Source: Bradyrhizobium prioriisuperbiae (GTDB taxonomy: Bacteria; Pseudomonadota; Alphaproteobacteria; Rhizobiales; Xanthobacteraceae). From it: a stretch of DNA of 64,000 nt. Shown piece after piece: positions 34,621-43,047 of this stretch. The stretch is taken from the NCBI RefSeq assembly GCF_032397745.1, contig NZ_CP135921.1, positions 4,638,501 through 4,702,500 on the forward strand, in the 5' to 3' direction. Below the pieces are notes generated by a model that saw nothing but the letters and a program-made list of their open reading frames with translations, searched no databases and was not told the DNA's origin. The translations under genes and the position numbers were made by a program. The first letter of the stretch is position 1. Each line of letters starts with the position of its first letter.

Positions 34621-37600
34621 TTACTCCGCGGCACGCCGGGAGAGGAATTCGTCGGACTGGCGATCAGAATTCCCCTGTCGATGTGTCGTTGCGAAATGGG
34701 AATACAGCGCGGGCAGCACCAGAAGCGTGAGCAGGGTTGCGCTGATGAGGCCGCCGATCACCACGGTTGCCAGGGGCTTCTGCACCTCGGCGCCGGTTCC
34801 TGTCGCAAGCGCCATCGGCACGAAACCCAGCGAGGCGACGAGCGCCGTCATGATGACCGGGCGAAACCGGGTGAGGGCGCCCTGGCTGATGGCCGGATGG
34901 ATGTCGATGCCTTCGGAGATCAATTTTCGAATCTGGCTCAGCATCACCAGCCCGTTCAGGACGGCGACCCCGGACAAGGCGATGAAGCCGACCGCGGCCG
35001 AAATCGAAAACGGCATGCCGCGCAGCCAGAGCGCGGCGATGCCGCCAGTCAGCGCAAGCGGGACCGCGCTGAAGACCAGAAGCGCATCCCGCGCCGACCC
35101 CAGCGCGCCGAGCAACAGCAGGAAGATCAGGAGGAAACAACCCGGCACCACGAACATCAGGCGCTGCCTGGCCACCGAGAAGTTCTCGAACTGGCCGCCC
35201 CAGGACAGCCAGGTGCCCGGCGCCAGCTTGATCTTTTCGCTCACCGCCGCCTGCGCCTCCGCCACCAGCGAGCCGATGTCCCGGCCGCGGATTTCGGCTG
35301 TGGTGACGACGCGCCGCTTGCCGTTCTCGCGGCTGATCTGGTTGGCGCCTTCGGTCTGTTCGAACATGGCCAGGGTTCGCAGCGGGACAGAGGCCGCCGG
35401 CGCGTTGTCGCTGAGTCGGGGCAATTGCACCGGCAGGTTTTCCAGCGCCGCGATGTCGTTGCGCAACGTGTCGTTCAGCCGGACGATGATCTGGAACCGG
35501 CGGTCGCCTTCGAACACGAGGCCGGCAACCTTGCCGCCGATGGCGGCTTCGATCACGTCCTGGATTGCCAGCAGGCTGAGGCCTCGCCGGGCGATCTCGG
35601 CCTTGTCGATCTTGATCTCCAGGAAAGGCAGCCCGGTGGTTTCCTCGACGCGGACGCTCTCGGCGCCGTCGATGCGCCGCAGGGTGTTGGCGATGCGTCC
35701 GGCCGTTCGCTGCATCTCCTCGAAATCGTCGCCAAATACCTTGACCGCCAGGTCCTCCCGCACGCCAGCAACCAACTCGTTGAACCGCATCTCGATCGGC
35801 TGGGAGAAGCCCACCTTGTTGCCGGGCAGCTTGGTGGCTTCCGCTTCGATCTGCTTGATCAGGTCTTCCTTCGATTGACTCGGGTCGGGCCACTCGTTCT
35901 GCGGCTTGACGATGATGTAGGTGTCGGACGAACTTGGCGGCATCGGGTCGGCCGCAAGGTCCGGCGTGCCGGTGCGGGAGAACACGAATGCGACCTGGGG
36001 AAACTTGCTGATCGCATTTTCGATCAGAAGCTGCATCGCCTGCGCCTGCGACAACGATGTGCTGGGGACGCGCTTCACCTCCATGACGATATTCTTTTCG
36101 TCGAGGGTCGGCGTGAACTCCTGCCCCAGCCGGGTGAGCAGCAAGGCCGCGGCGGCGAACAGCAGCGTCGCGCCGGCGATGACGGGCAGCGGCGAGGCGA
36201 TGACGCGAGACAGCAGCGGCTCATAACCCGCCTTGAGTTTGCGGATGATGGCGTTCTCCTGCTCGTTGACCGGCCTGGTCACGGTCAGGCCGATCATGGC
36301 GGGAACGAACGTCAGCGACACGACAAAGGCCACCACCAGCGCGATGATCACCGTCAGCGCCATGGGTTCGAAGGTCTTGCCTTCGACGCCGGTGAAGGTC
36401 AGCAGGGGAACGTAGACCAGGATGATGATGAGCTGGCCGTAGACCGTCGGCCGGATCATCTCGCTGGCGGACTCGGTGACGGTGCGCAGCCGTTCCTCCA
36501 GCGACAGCGCGCGACCATATTCGCGCTGGCGTTCGGCCAGATGGCGAAGGCTGTTTTCGGCGATGATCACTGCACCATCGACAATCAGCCCGAAATCCAG
36601 GGCGCCCAGGCTCATAAGGTTGGCGCTGATCCTGCCCTGCAGCATGCCCGAGGCCGTCACCAGCATGGTGACGGGGATGACGCAAGCGGTCACCAGCGCG
36701 GCGCGCAGGTTGCCCAGCAGCACGAACAGCACGACGATGACGAGCAGGGCGCCTTCCGCCAGATTCTTGGCGACCGTCTCGATGGTGGCATCGACCAGTT
36801 GGGTGCGGTTCAGCACGGTATGCGCGTAGATGCCGGGCGGCAGCGTCCGGCTGATCTCCTTGATTTTGGCATCGGCTGCCGCTGCGACTGTGCGGCTGTT
36901 GCCGCCGATCAGCATCAGCGCCGTTCCCAGCACGACCTCCCGGCCGTTGACGCTGGCGCTGCCGGTGCGCAACTCCCTGCCAATTGTGACCTCGGCCACA
37001 TCCTTGACGCGAACCGGCACGCCGGCTCGCGTCGCCACCACGATCTGCGAAATGTCCTCGCTGCTTTCCACGCGACCACTGGCCCGGACCACATAGCCTT
37101 CGCCGTTCTGCTCGATGTAGTTGGCGCCGCGGCTGACATTGTTGGCCTCGATCGCGCCGATGACTTGGTTGAGCGACAGCCCGAAACTGATCAGCCGCAA
37201 CGGATCGGGCTGGACCTGGAACTGCTTGACGAAACCGCCGATGGCGTCAGCGCCGGCAACGCCCGGCACCGTCTTCATCTGCGGGCGCACGATCCAGTCC
37301 TGCACGGTGCGCAGATACACGGTGCGCTGGAAGTCGTCGGTCAGGCGCTCGCCCTCGGGGGTGAGATAACTGCCGTCGGTTTGCCATCCCGGCTGGCCGT
37401 CGCGCGCAGGTGCGATTTCGCCAGGTTCGGCGTATTCGACGGCCCACCAGTAGATCTCGCCAAGTCCGGTCGAGATCGGCCCCAGTTTCACCTCGACGCC
37501 GGGTGGAAGGCTGGCCTTGGCTTCGTTGATGCGTTCAGACACCTGCTGACGGGCGAAATAGATGTTGGTGCGGTCGGTGAAGACGGCTGTGATCTGGGCG

Positions 37601-37869
37601 AAGCCGTTGCGCGAGAATGAGCGTGTCGATTCCAGGCCGGGTGTGCCGGCCAGCACTGTCTCCAGCGCCACCGTGACTTGTTTTTCGATCTCGACCGGGG
37701 TCAGGGCGGGTGCGACGGCGTTGACCTGCACCTGGACGTTGGTGACGTCAGGAACGGCGTCGATCGGAAGCCTTGTCAGCGACCAGAGGCCCGACACCGC
37801 GGCCGCTATCGCGATCAGCAGAATCAGCCACCGGCGCCGCACCGAGAAATCGACGATGCTCTCGATCAT
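34621..37869 (-). CDS. Heavy-metal efflux RND pump (CzcA/CnrA type)
   Basis: 1082 residues, full length. The proton-relay helix reads DFGLIVDGAVIIAEN (Asp, Asp, Glu), the pattern of the divalent-cation pumps (Co, Ni, Zn, Cd) rather than the copper/silver pump CusA. Two repeated halves, each with a large periplasmic loop, can be followed (IDAVPDVTNVQVQVNAVAPALTPVEIE and GLPFLEIKIDKAEIARRGL). It starts 3 nt after the adaptor stop. It would need an outer-membrane factor, which is not encoded in this operon. Confidence 0.93.
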   Translation of the reverse strand: MIESIVDFSVRRRWLILLIAIAAAVSGLWSLTRLPIDAVPDVTNVQVQVNAVAPALTPVEIEKQVTVALETVLAGTPGLESTRSFSRNGFAQITAVFTDRTNIYFARQQVSERINEAKASLPPGVEVKLGPISTGLGEIYWWAVEYAEPGEIAPARDGQPGWQTDGSYLTPEGERLTDDFQRTVYLRTVQDWIVRPQMKTVPGVAGADAIGGFVKQFQVQPDPLRLISFGLSLNQVIGAIEANNVSRGANYIEQNGEGYVVRASGRVESSEDISQIVVATRAGVPVRVKDVAEVTIGRELRTGSASVNGREVVLGTALMLIGGNSRTVAAAADAKIKEISRTLPPGIYAHTVLNRTQLVDATIETVAKNLAEGALLVIVVLFVLLGNLRAALVTACVIPVTMLVTASGMLQGRISANLMSLGALDFGLIVDGAVIIAENSLRHLAERQREYGRALSLEERLRTVTESASEMIRPTVYGQLIIILVYVPLLTFTGVEGKTFEPMALTVIIALVVAFVVSLTFVPAMIGLTVTRPVNEQENAIIRKLKAGYEPLLSRVIASPLPVIAGATLLFAAAALLLTRLGQEFTPTLDEKNIVMEVKRVPSTSLSQAQAMQLLIENAISKFPQVAFVFSRTGTPDLAADPMPPSSSDTYIIVKPQNEWPDPSQSKEDLIKQIEAEATKLPGNKVGFSQPIEMRFNELVAGVREDLAVKVFGDDFEEMQRTAGRIANTLRRIDGAESVRVEETTGLPFLEIKIDKAEIARRGLSLLAIQDVIEAAIGGKVAGLVFEGDRRFQIIVRLNDTLRNDIAALENLPVQLPRLSDNAPAASVPLRTLAMFEQTEGANQISRENGKRRVVTTAEIRGRDIGSLVAEAQAAVSEKIKLAPGTWLSWGGQFENFSVARQRLMFVVPGCFLLIFLLLLGALGSARDALLVFSAVPLALTGGIAALWLRGMPFSISAAVGFIALSGVAVLNGLVMLSQIRKLISEGIDIHPAISQGALTRFRPVIMTALVASLGFVPMALATGTGAEVQKPLATVVIGGLISATLLTLLVLPALYSHFATTHRQGNSDRQSDEFLSRRAAE

Positions 37870-37872
37870 CGC

Positions 37873-39093
37873 TCAATCCTCGTCCTTCGGCTTCGCAAGC
37901 TCCGCCTTGAGCGAGAACGTATTGGTGACGGCGATGGTGTCGCCGGGCATCAAGCCGGAGACGATTTCGACGGTCTCGTCTTCCCTTTGGCCGAGCACGA
38001 CATCGCGCTTTTCAAAGCCGTCTTTGGTGCGGACGAACACGATGGGGCGGCCGTCCAGTTTCTGAATCGCCGATATCGGGGCGACGACGGCGGCATCGCG
38101 TTCGTTGAGTGCGATCGCCGCGGTGACGAACGAGCCTGGGCGCCAGCGCGCGTCGGTATTCGGAATTTCGGCGACGACCCGCGCCGTTCGTGTATCCTTG
38201 TCGACCAGCGGGCTGACGAAGATGATCTTGCCGGTGACCGTCTCCGAAAGGCCTCTTGCCGAAATCCTGACCGGCTGGCCTTCCTTGATCGATGGCAGAT
38301 CGGCGGACGCCACCGACAGCTCCACCCAGACCCGGCTCAGGTCGACAACGACAAACAGCTCCGTTTCGAGGCTGTCGCGGCCGACGGCCGTTCCCAGCTC
38401 GACCTTGCGTTCGACCAGTCGTCCCGAGATCGGCGCCCGGACGTCTTGGCGGCGCAACGACGCTTCGGGGGCCTTGGGCAGCGCAACGATCTCGCTGTCC
38501 TGAAGGCCCAACGCGAGAAGTTTCTGCCGCGCGATGTTGAGGCGCATGTCGGTCTGCGCCGCCGTGGTGCGGGAGCGAAGAAACTGCTGCTCCGTCGAGA
38601 CCCGGCTATCCCAAAGCATCTTGTCGCGCACAAACAATTCCCGCTGCAGTTCGTCCGTCAGCCGGGCGGCGAGATATTCGCTCTTGGCGTCGGCCACTTC
38701 GCGACTTTCGAGCACGGCGATGACCTCGTCCTTGACCACATCGTTGCCGATGTTCTTGCGCAGCTCCGCGACCGTCCCGGACAGCTTGACCGACACATGC
38801 GCGATCCGGTTGGCGCTGGGAACGATGGTGCCGGGCACGACCAGGCGCTTGGCAATGGTTGCGGGACCGACACCGGCCTGCTCGATCTGGGCCAGCTTGA
38901 TCCGCTCGTCATCCATCGGGATGACGGATGTTTTCGTCTCTGCCGCTTCCGGCTTGGCCGCACTCTGTGCGGCTTTTTTATCCGCACCAAAACCGACCGC
39001 GCGCTGCAACGTGGTGGACAGTCCCGGTGCCAGGGCGACAAGGGCTGCGCCCGCTGCGAAGGCAACCAGGACGGGGAACAGGCGGCGTGCCAT
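37873..39093 (-). CDS. RND periplasmic adaptor (CzcB/CnrB type)
   Basis: 406 residues from the ATG at 39093, which places a signal/anchor (RLFPVLVAFAAGAALVALAPG) at the N-terminus. The upstream extension of the frame overlaps the repressor gene and is not used. The lipoyl-like halves (VVPGTIVPSANRIAHVSVKLSGTVAEL and VRAPISGRLVERKVELGTAVG), a coiled hairpin between them, and the barrel domain (VWVELSVASADLPSIKEGQPVRI) are in normal order. No histidine-rich N-terminal metal site is seen. Confidence 0.92.
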   Translation of the reverse strand: MARRLFPVLVAFAAGAALVALAPGLSTTLQRAVGFGADKKAAQSAAKPEAAETKTSVIPMDDERIKLAQIEQAGVGPATIAKRLVVPGTIVPSANRIAHVSVKLSGTVAELRKNIGNDVVKDEVIAVLESREVADAKSEYLAARLTDELQRELFVRDKMLWDSRVSTEQQFLRSRTTAAQTDMRLNIARQKLLALGLQDSEIVALPKAPEASLRRQDVRAPISGRLVERKVELGTAVGRDSLETELFVVVDLSRVWVELSVASADLPSIKEGQPVRISARGLSETVTGKIIFVSPLVDKDTRTARVVAEIPNTDARWRPGSFVTAAIALNERDAAVVAPISAIQKLDGRPIVFVRTKDGFEKRDVVLGQREDETVEIVSGLMPGDTIAVTNTFSLKAELAKPKDED

Positions 39094-39160
39094 CAGGCAC
39101 CTCTTCTGAATGAGCCGCATTTTCCAGAACGCAAACGCGCGCAAGCGGTGGTGTGCATTG

Positions 39161-39439
39161 TCACAGGTATTTCGAGATCGCTTTGAATTCGGCGAGCACG
39201 GCCTTGGTGGCTTTGCCGGGCCCGTTCGCGGCGGCGTCCAGGCAATGATCGACATGGTCGTGGATCAGGGTCCGCTTGGCCTCGGAGATCGCCTTCTCGA
39301 CGGCATGCAATTGCTGCGCGAGATCGAGGCACGAGCGCCCCTCGCCAAACATCTCGATGACGCGGCGAAGATGCCCGTCAGCACGCTGCAGCCGTTTGAC
39401 GATGTCGGGATGGGTTTCGTGGATGTGATCATGAGCCAT
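39161..39439 (-). CDS. CsoR/RcnR-family metal-sensing repressor
   Basis: 92 residues, all-helical DUF156 family. The metal-site positions read C37 (RSCLDLAQQL), H62 and C66 (HDHVDHC), the Cys-His-Cys arrangement of copper sensor CsoR and nickel sensor InrS. Four histidines at residues 3, 5, 7 and 10 recall nickel/cobalt sensors. The gene heads the operon with the adaptor, RND pump and His-tailed MFS protein. A G-tract palindrome lies 11 nt before its start, in a position for autorepression. The context favours Ni/Co or Zn over Cu. Confidence 0.9.
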   Translation of the reverse strand: MAHDHIHETHPDIVKRLQRADGHLRRVIEMFGEGRSCLDLAQQLHAVEKAISEAKRTLIHDHVDHCLDAAANGPGKATKAVLAEFKAISKYL

Positions 39440-39449
39440 GGCATAAACC

Positions 39450-39468
39450 TATCCCCCTGGAGGGGATA
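39450..39468. promoter_or_regulatory. CsoR/RcnR-type operator
   Basis: TATCCCC-N5-GGGGATA, a G/C-tract inverted repeat as used by CsoR, RcnR and FrmR proteins. It lies 11 nt upstream of the repressor start, so binding would block the whole metal-efflux operon. Confidence 0.75.
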
Positions 39469-39571
39469 TGGCAACGGCTGTTTTGTCGCGGAAAGCAATG
39501 GGGAGTGACGTTTCTGCGCACCGTTGCCGGGGGGCCCGGAACGGCACAAAAGCGGGCGACTGCGTTTGAAA

Positions 39572-39860
39572 TCAGCTGCCCTTATCCTGCTCGGCATACC
39601 CCAGCAGGTTCAGCAGCAGCGTTCCCGTTTCGCGGCCGATGCGCCCGCCGTCGACGGCGGTGGTGAGCGCCGGCAGGCAGTAGCGCGAGATCTCGAAACC
39701 GCCGAAGCCGATGACGGCGGGTTGTCCGGTCACGCTGAGGCCTATGGCCTGGGCTTCGGTGAGCGCGCCGAATGCGCAGGGGTCGGACACGCACATGATG
39801 GCATCGATGTCGGGCCCGCGCTTCGGCATCTGCGGCAGCGCCACGTGCAAGCCGGCGCGT
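39572..39860 (-). pseudogene. Truncated LacI-family regulator, C-terminal fragment 1
   Basis: The fragment encodes LPQMPKRGPDIDAIMCVSDP to GRETGTLLLNLLGYAEQD, nearly the same as the intact LacI protein at 46342-47385. It lacks the DNA-binding domain, the first half of the ligand domain and the last 20 residues. A one-codon deletion (LTTAVDGG against LTTTAVDGG) and several substitutions mark decay. It is a relic of a duplicated gene. Confidence 0.85.
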
Positions 39861-39933
39861 GCTGGCTGGACTGCTGGCCGAGCTGCCGCCGATGCGTGTA
39901 TCATGCAGCCAGACCCGGTAGGCAGGAGAACAC

Positions 39934-40275
39934 ATGGCCGGCGGAATATCCATTCATGCGGTCGATGTCGCGAGCGGGCGTCCGGCCCAGGGCTTGCGTG
40001 TTGAGATCTGGCGAACCGAAGGCGCGCCGACGCAGATCGCCGAAGGCCGTCTTGGCGCCAATGGCCAGCTCGACCATCCCATCGTCGGCGGATCGGGCAT
40101 CGAAGCCGGCGAGTATGAAGTTCGCTTTTATCTTCGAGAATTCTTCGCGGGAGGCGACGGTGCGAGCTTCCTCACTGTCGCGCCATTTCGATTCAGGATC
40201 GAGCAGGTGGACGAGCATTTTCATCTGCCGCTGAAGTTCACCCGCTGGGGGTACTCCCTGTTTCGGGGCGCGTGA
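39934..40275 (+). CDS. uraH: 5-Hydroxyisourate hydrolase (transthyretin-like protein)
   Basis: 113 residues, standard length. The N-terminal ISIHAVDVASGRPAQGL holds active-site H8. Later motifs are GQLDHPI, YEVRFYLREFF and DEHFHLPLKFTRWGYS. The protein hydrolyses the uricase product 5-hydroxyisourate in purine breakdown. The C-terminal tetrapeptide, normally YRGS, reads FRGA here, an unusual change at active-site positions. No uricase or OHCU decarboxylase gene is adjacent. It converges on the ABC transporter operon. Confidence 0.9.
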   Translation: MAGGISIHAVDVASGRPAQGLRVEIWRTEGAPTQIAEGRLGANGQLDHPIVGGSGIEAGEYEVRFYLREFFAGGDGASFLTVAPFRFRIEQVDEHFHLPLKFTRWGYSLFRGA

Positions 40276-40279
40276 GGCG

Positions 40280-41095
40280 TTAGCTCGTCAATCGTTTCGA
40301 CAGCCCGGTGGCCCGCTCCATGATCGCCATCAGCGCCACCGTGGCGATGATCAGGACCCCCGACAATGCGGCGATGGTCACGTCGAGCTTGCCCTCGAGG
40401 TCCTGCCACATCCGGATCGGCAGCATGTCGGTGGCCGCATCGCGCAGGAACAGCGACACCGGCACATTGTCGAACGACGACATGAACGCAATGAAGGCGC
40501 CCGCGATCACGCCCGGACGGATCAGCGGCAACACGATCCGCCTGAATGTGTAGGTGCGGCTGGCGCCGAGAATGCTCGAGCTTTCCAGCAGGGTCGGCTC
40601 GAGCTGGGCGAGCGACGCCACCGTGTTGCGCACCACATAGGGAACGCAGACCACGGTGTGGCCGATCACCAGAGTGAGTGCGGACACCGGCAAACCGATC
40701 AGCGAGAACAGCATCAAGGCGGACAGCCCGAAGGCGAGGGCGGGAAGCACCAGCGGCGACATGAACAGCGAGTCCAGGATGCGCGCCGACAGTTTCGGTG
40801 ACCGCGCAATGGCCAAGGCCGCGGCAACACCGAGAACGATCGACAGGCCAGTCGACCACATCGCCACGACAAAACTGTTGCGCGCGGCAAAATGCAATTG
40901 CCACGCATTCCATAGCTCGGCATACCAGCGCGCTGAATAACCCGGCGGCGGGAACTTGAGCGAGAACCCGTTGGTGAAGGAGACGATCAGGACGACCAGC
41001 GACGGCGCGATGATGACGACCAGTGCGATCAGCGCGATCGCTGTCAAAACGACCTCGAAGCTGATGGCCTCCCAGGTGCGTTTGCGGCCGCCCAT
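40280..41095 (-). CDS. ABC transporter permease (PotC-like)
   Basis: 271 residues with six membrane helices. The EAA loop reads EPTLLESSSILGASRTYTFRRIVLPLIRPG. Class: binding-protein-dependent permease of the spermidine/putrescine type. It follows the other permease with a 3-nt gap and is the last gene of a GntR-controlled operon (GntR, ATPase, binding protein, two permeases). Confidence 0.9.
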   Translation of the reverse strand: MGGRKRTWEAISFEVVLTAIALIALVVIIAPSLVVLIVSFTNGFSLKFPPPGYSARWYAELWNAWQLHFAARNSFVVAMWSTGLSIVLGVAAALAIARSPKLSARILDSLFMSPLVLPALAFGLSALMLFSLIGLPVSALTLVIGHTVVCVPYVVRNTVASLAQLEPTLLESSSILGASRTYTFRRIVLPLIRPGVIAGAFIAFMSSFDNVPVSLFLRDAATDMLPIRMWQDLEGKLDVTIAALSGVLIIATVALMAIMERATGLSKRLTS

Positions 41096-41098
41096 CGC

Positions 41099-41959
41099 TC
41101 AGGCTCCGCCGTAGCCGCGGGACAGCCGGCCCAGCAAACCGAACACGCTCACCACGGCGAGAACCGCCAGCAGGAAGATGATCGAGATCGCGGAGGCGAA
41201 CGGCCAGTTCTGCAGGGTCGAAGCCTGCTGGTAGAGATACATCGGCATGAACAGCATTTGCCCGCCGCCGACCAGCGACTGGGTGATGAAGGCCGTGATG
41301 GCGGCCGCATAGGTGAGCGTGCAACCGGCGATCACGCCCGGCAGCGACAGCGGCAGTATGACTTTCCAGAAGGTGCGCCAGCTTCCGGCGCCCAGCGAAC
41401 AGGAGGCATCCTCGAGGTTGCTGTCGATGCGTCCGAGCGCCGTGATCAGCGGCAATGTCATCAGCGGCATCTGCACCTGGGCGAGAGCGAGCACCACCCC
41501 GAGCTGGGTGTAGAGCAGCCGAATCGGGGTGTCGATCACGCCGATGGATTGCAGTGTCGCGTTGATGATGCCCTGGCGCCCCAGGATGACGATCCAGGCA
41601 AAGGTGCGGACGACCACACTTGTCAGCAGCGGCAACAGCACGATCAGGATGATCAGTGTCTGGGCCCGCGATCCGACCCGGTGGTAGAGCCAGGCGATCG
41701 GAAAGCCCAGCACCAGGCACAAGGCGGTGACTTCAGCGCCCAGCAGCAGCGTCGAGCCGAGCACGCTCAGGCTGAACGGGTCGGTCAGGAAATGGACGTA
41801 TTGGCCGAAACCCCAGGCGGCACCGGCCGTATCGTTGTGCAGTGACAGCACCAGGAGCTGGACCAGTGGCGCGACGAAGAACACCAGGAAGAACAGGGCC
41901 AGCGGCGCGGCCAGCCCCAGGCTGTAGGATGTCACGTCGCGCGGCACCGATGCAGCCAT
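41099..41959 (-). CDS. ABC transporter permease (PotB-like)
   Basis: 286 residues, six membrane helices. The EAA loop is DSNLEDASCSLGAGSWRTFWKVILPLSLPG. It is the second permease subunit of the polyamine-type importer and begins 8 nt after the binding-protein gene ends. Confidence 0.9.
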   Translation of the reverse strand: MAASVPRDVTSYSLGLAAPLALFFLVFFVAPLVQLLVLSLHNDTAGAAWGFGQYVHFLTDPFSLSVLGSTLLLGAEVTALCLVLGFPIAWLYHRVGSRAQTLIILIVLLPLLTSVVVRTFAWIVILGRQGIINATLQSIGVIDTPIRLLYTQLGVVLALAQVQMPLMTLPLITALGRIDSNLEDASCSLGAGSWRTFWKVILPLSLPGVIAGCTLTYAAAITAFITQSLVGGGQMLFMPMYLYQQASTLQNWPFASAISIIFLLAVLAVVSVFGLLGRLSRGYGGA

Positions 41960-41967
41960 CGCGATTC

Positions 41968-43011
41968 TCAGAGCTTGATTTCGCGGTTGAACCGTTCGAT
42001 CCAGGCGGACCGCTGCTCGTTGATTTTTTTCCAGTCCTGGAACACGAACTTCTTTTTCAACTCCGCGGTGTCTTTCGCCAGCACGCTCGCGATCTCGCCG
42101 CCCATGGCGACCTTGGAGTTGGTCGGGACGATCAGATAGGGCGAATTCATCAAGGTGGTCTGCACCTGCGGTGAGAGGGCCGCTTCGATCAGCTTGAAGG
42201 CGAGGTCCTTGTTCGGCGAGTTCTTGACGACATGGATCGTGGTCTTGAAGGCGATCGCGCCTTCTTTTGGCGCCACGAATTCAACGGGAACGCCGCGCGC
42301 CTTGAGAATCTGGATGGCATTGAAATTGCCGGGCGAGATGTCGATCTGGCCCTGCTGGAACAGCGTTGCCAGCGCACCCGGATTGGCCGCGACCGCCGCC
42401 AGATTGGGTTTCAGCGCCTCCAGCGCCTTGAAGCCGGGATCGACATTGGCCTCCGAGCCGCCATGCATCCGGGCAACCTCCACAAGCCATCCGGTGCCCA
42501 GGGTCGAATTGAGATTGGTGATGCCGACACGCCCCTTGAATTCCGGCTTCCAGAGGTCGGCCCAGGAGGTCGGCGGCGTCTTGATGGTCTCGGGATTGTA
42601 GGTGAGGCCAACGACCTGGAAGAACGGCGCCGGTCCCATCGGCTCCTGCGCTTCGGTGATGAGGTCCTTGTAATAAGTGCTCTTCTCGACCGGGAAGGGC
42701 TCGACGATGTCCTGACCGATGGCCACCAGCGCCGGGCCCGGATCGTGCAGCATCACGTCGATCGGCGGATTGGCGCGGGCCGCGTTGACCTTTGCGATCT
42801 GGTCGACGGACAGCATCGGGTCGAGCACGATCGACGCGTCGGCGTTGGCCTTGCGGAAGGCCGGGACCAGCACCGCCTTGTGGGCCTCTTCCCAGCTTCC
42901 GGTGAAGGTGGCGAACACCAGCGGGCGGGCCTGGGCATAGCTCAGGCCGGGGAACGCTCTCATGGCCCCAAGTGTCAATGCGGTCGTTAGAAGTGTTCTG
43001 CGATGGATCAT
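41968..43011 (-). CDS. ABC transporter solute-binding protein (PotD-like)
   Basis: 347 residues with signal peptide 1-26 (MIHRRTLLTTALTLGAMRAFPGLSYA). The mature part shows the PotD/2-aminoethylphosphonate-type layout: FATFTGSWEEAHKAVLVPAFRKA, PPTSWADLWKPEFKGRVGI and an aromatic-rich hinge. It binds a small cationic or zwitterionic solute in the periplasm. The ligand is unknown. The neighbouring HIU hydrolase hints at purine or ureide metabolism, but this is weak. Confidence 0.88.
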   Translation of the reverse strand: MIHRRTLLTTALTLGAMRAFPGLSYAQARPLVFATFTGSWEEAHKAVLVPAFRKANADASIVLDPMLSVDQIAKVNAARANPPIDVMLHDPGPALVAIGQDIVEPFPVEKSTYYKDLITEAQEPMGPAPFFQVVGLTYNPETIKTPPTSWADLWKPEFKGRVGITNLNSTLGTGWLVEVARMHGGSEANVDPGFKALEALKPNLAAVAANPGALATLFQQGQIDISPGNFNAIQILKARGVPVEFVAPKEGAIAFKTTIHVVKNSPNKDLAFKLIEAALSPQVQTTLMNSPYLIVPTNSKVAMGGEIASVLAKDTAELKKKFVFQDWKKINEQRSAWIERFNREIKL

Positions 43012-43047
43012 CAGGTTTGTCTCCCGCTGGTAATATTGACGCTGTGC

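Noticed and set aside
34603-37620. Plus-strand open frame of about 1000 codons opposite the RND pump
   Set aside because: Antisense shadow of a high-GC gene; the composition is Arg/Asp/His/Gln-rich with no motifs, while the minus strand encodes a full CzcA-type pump.
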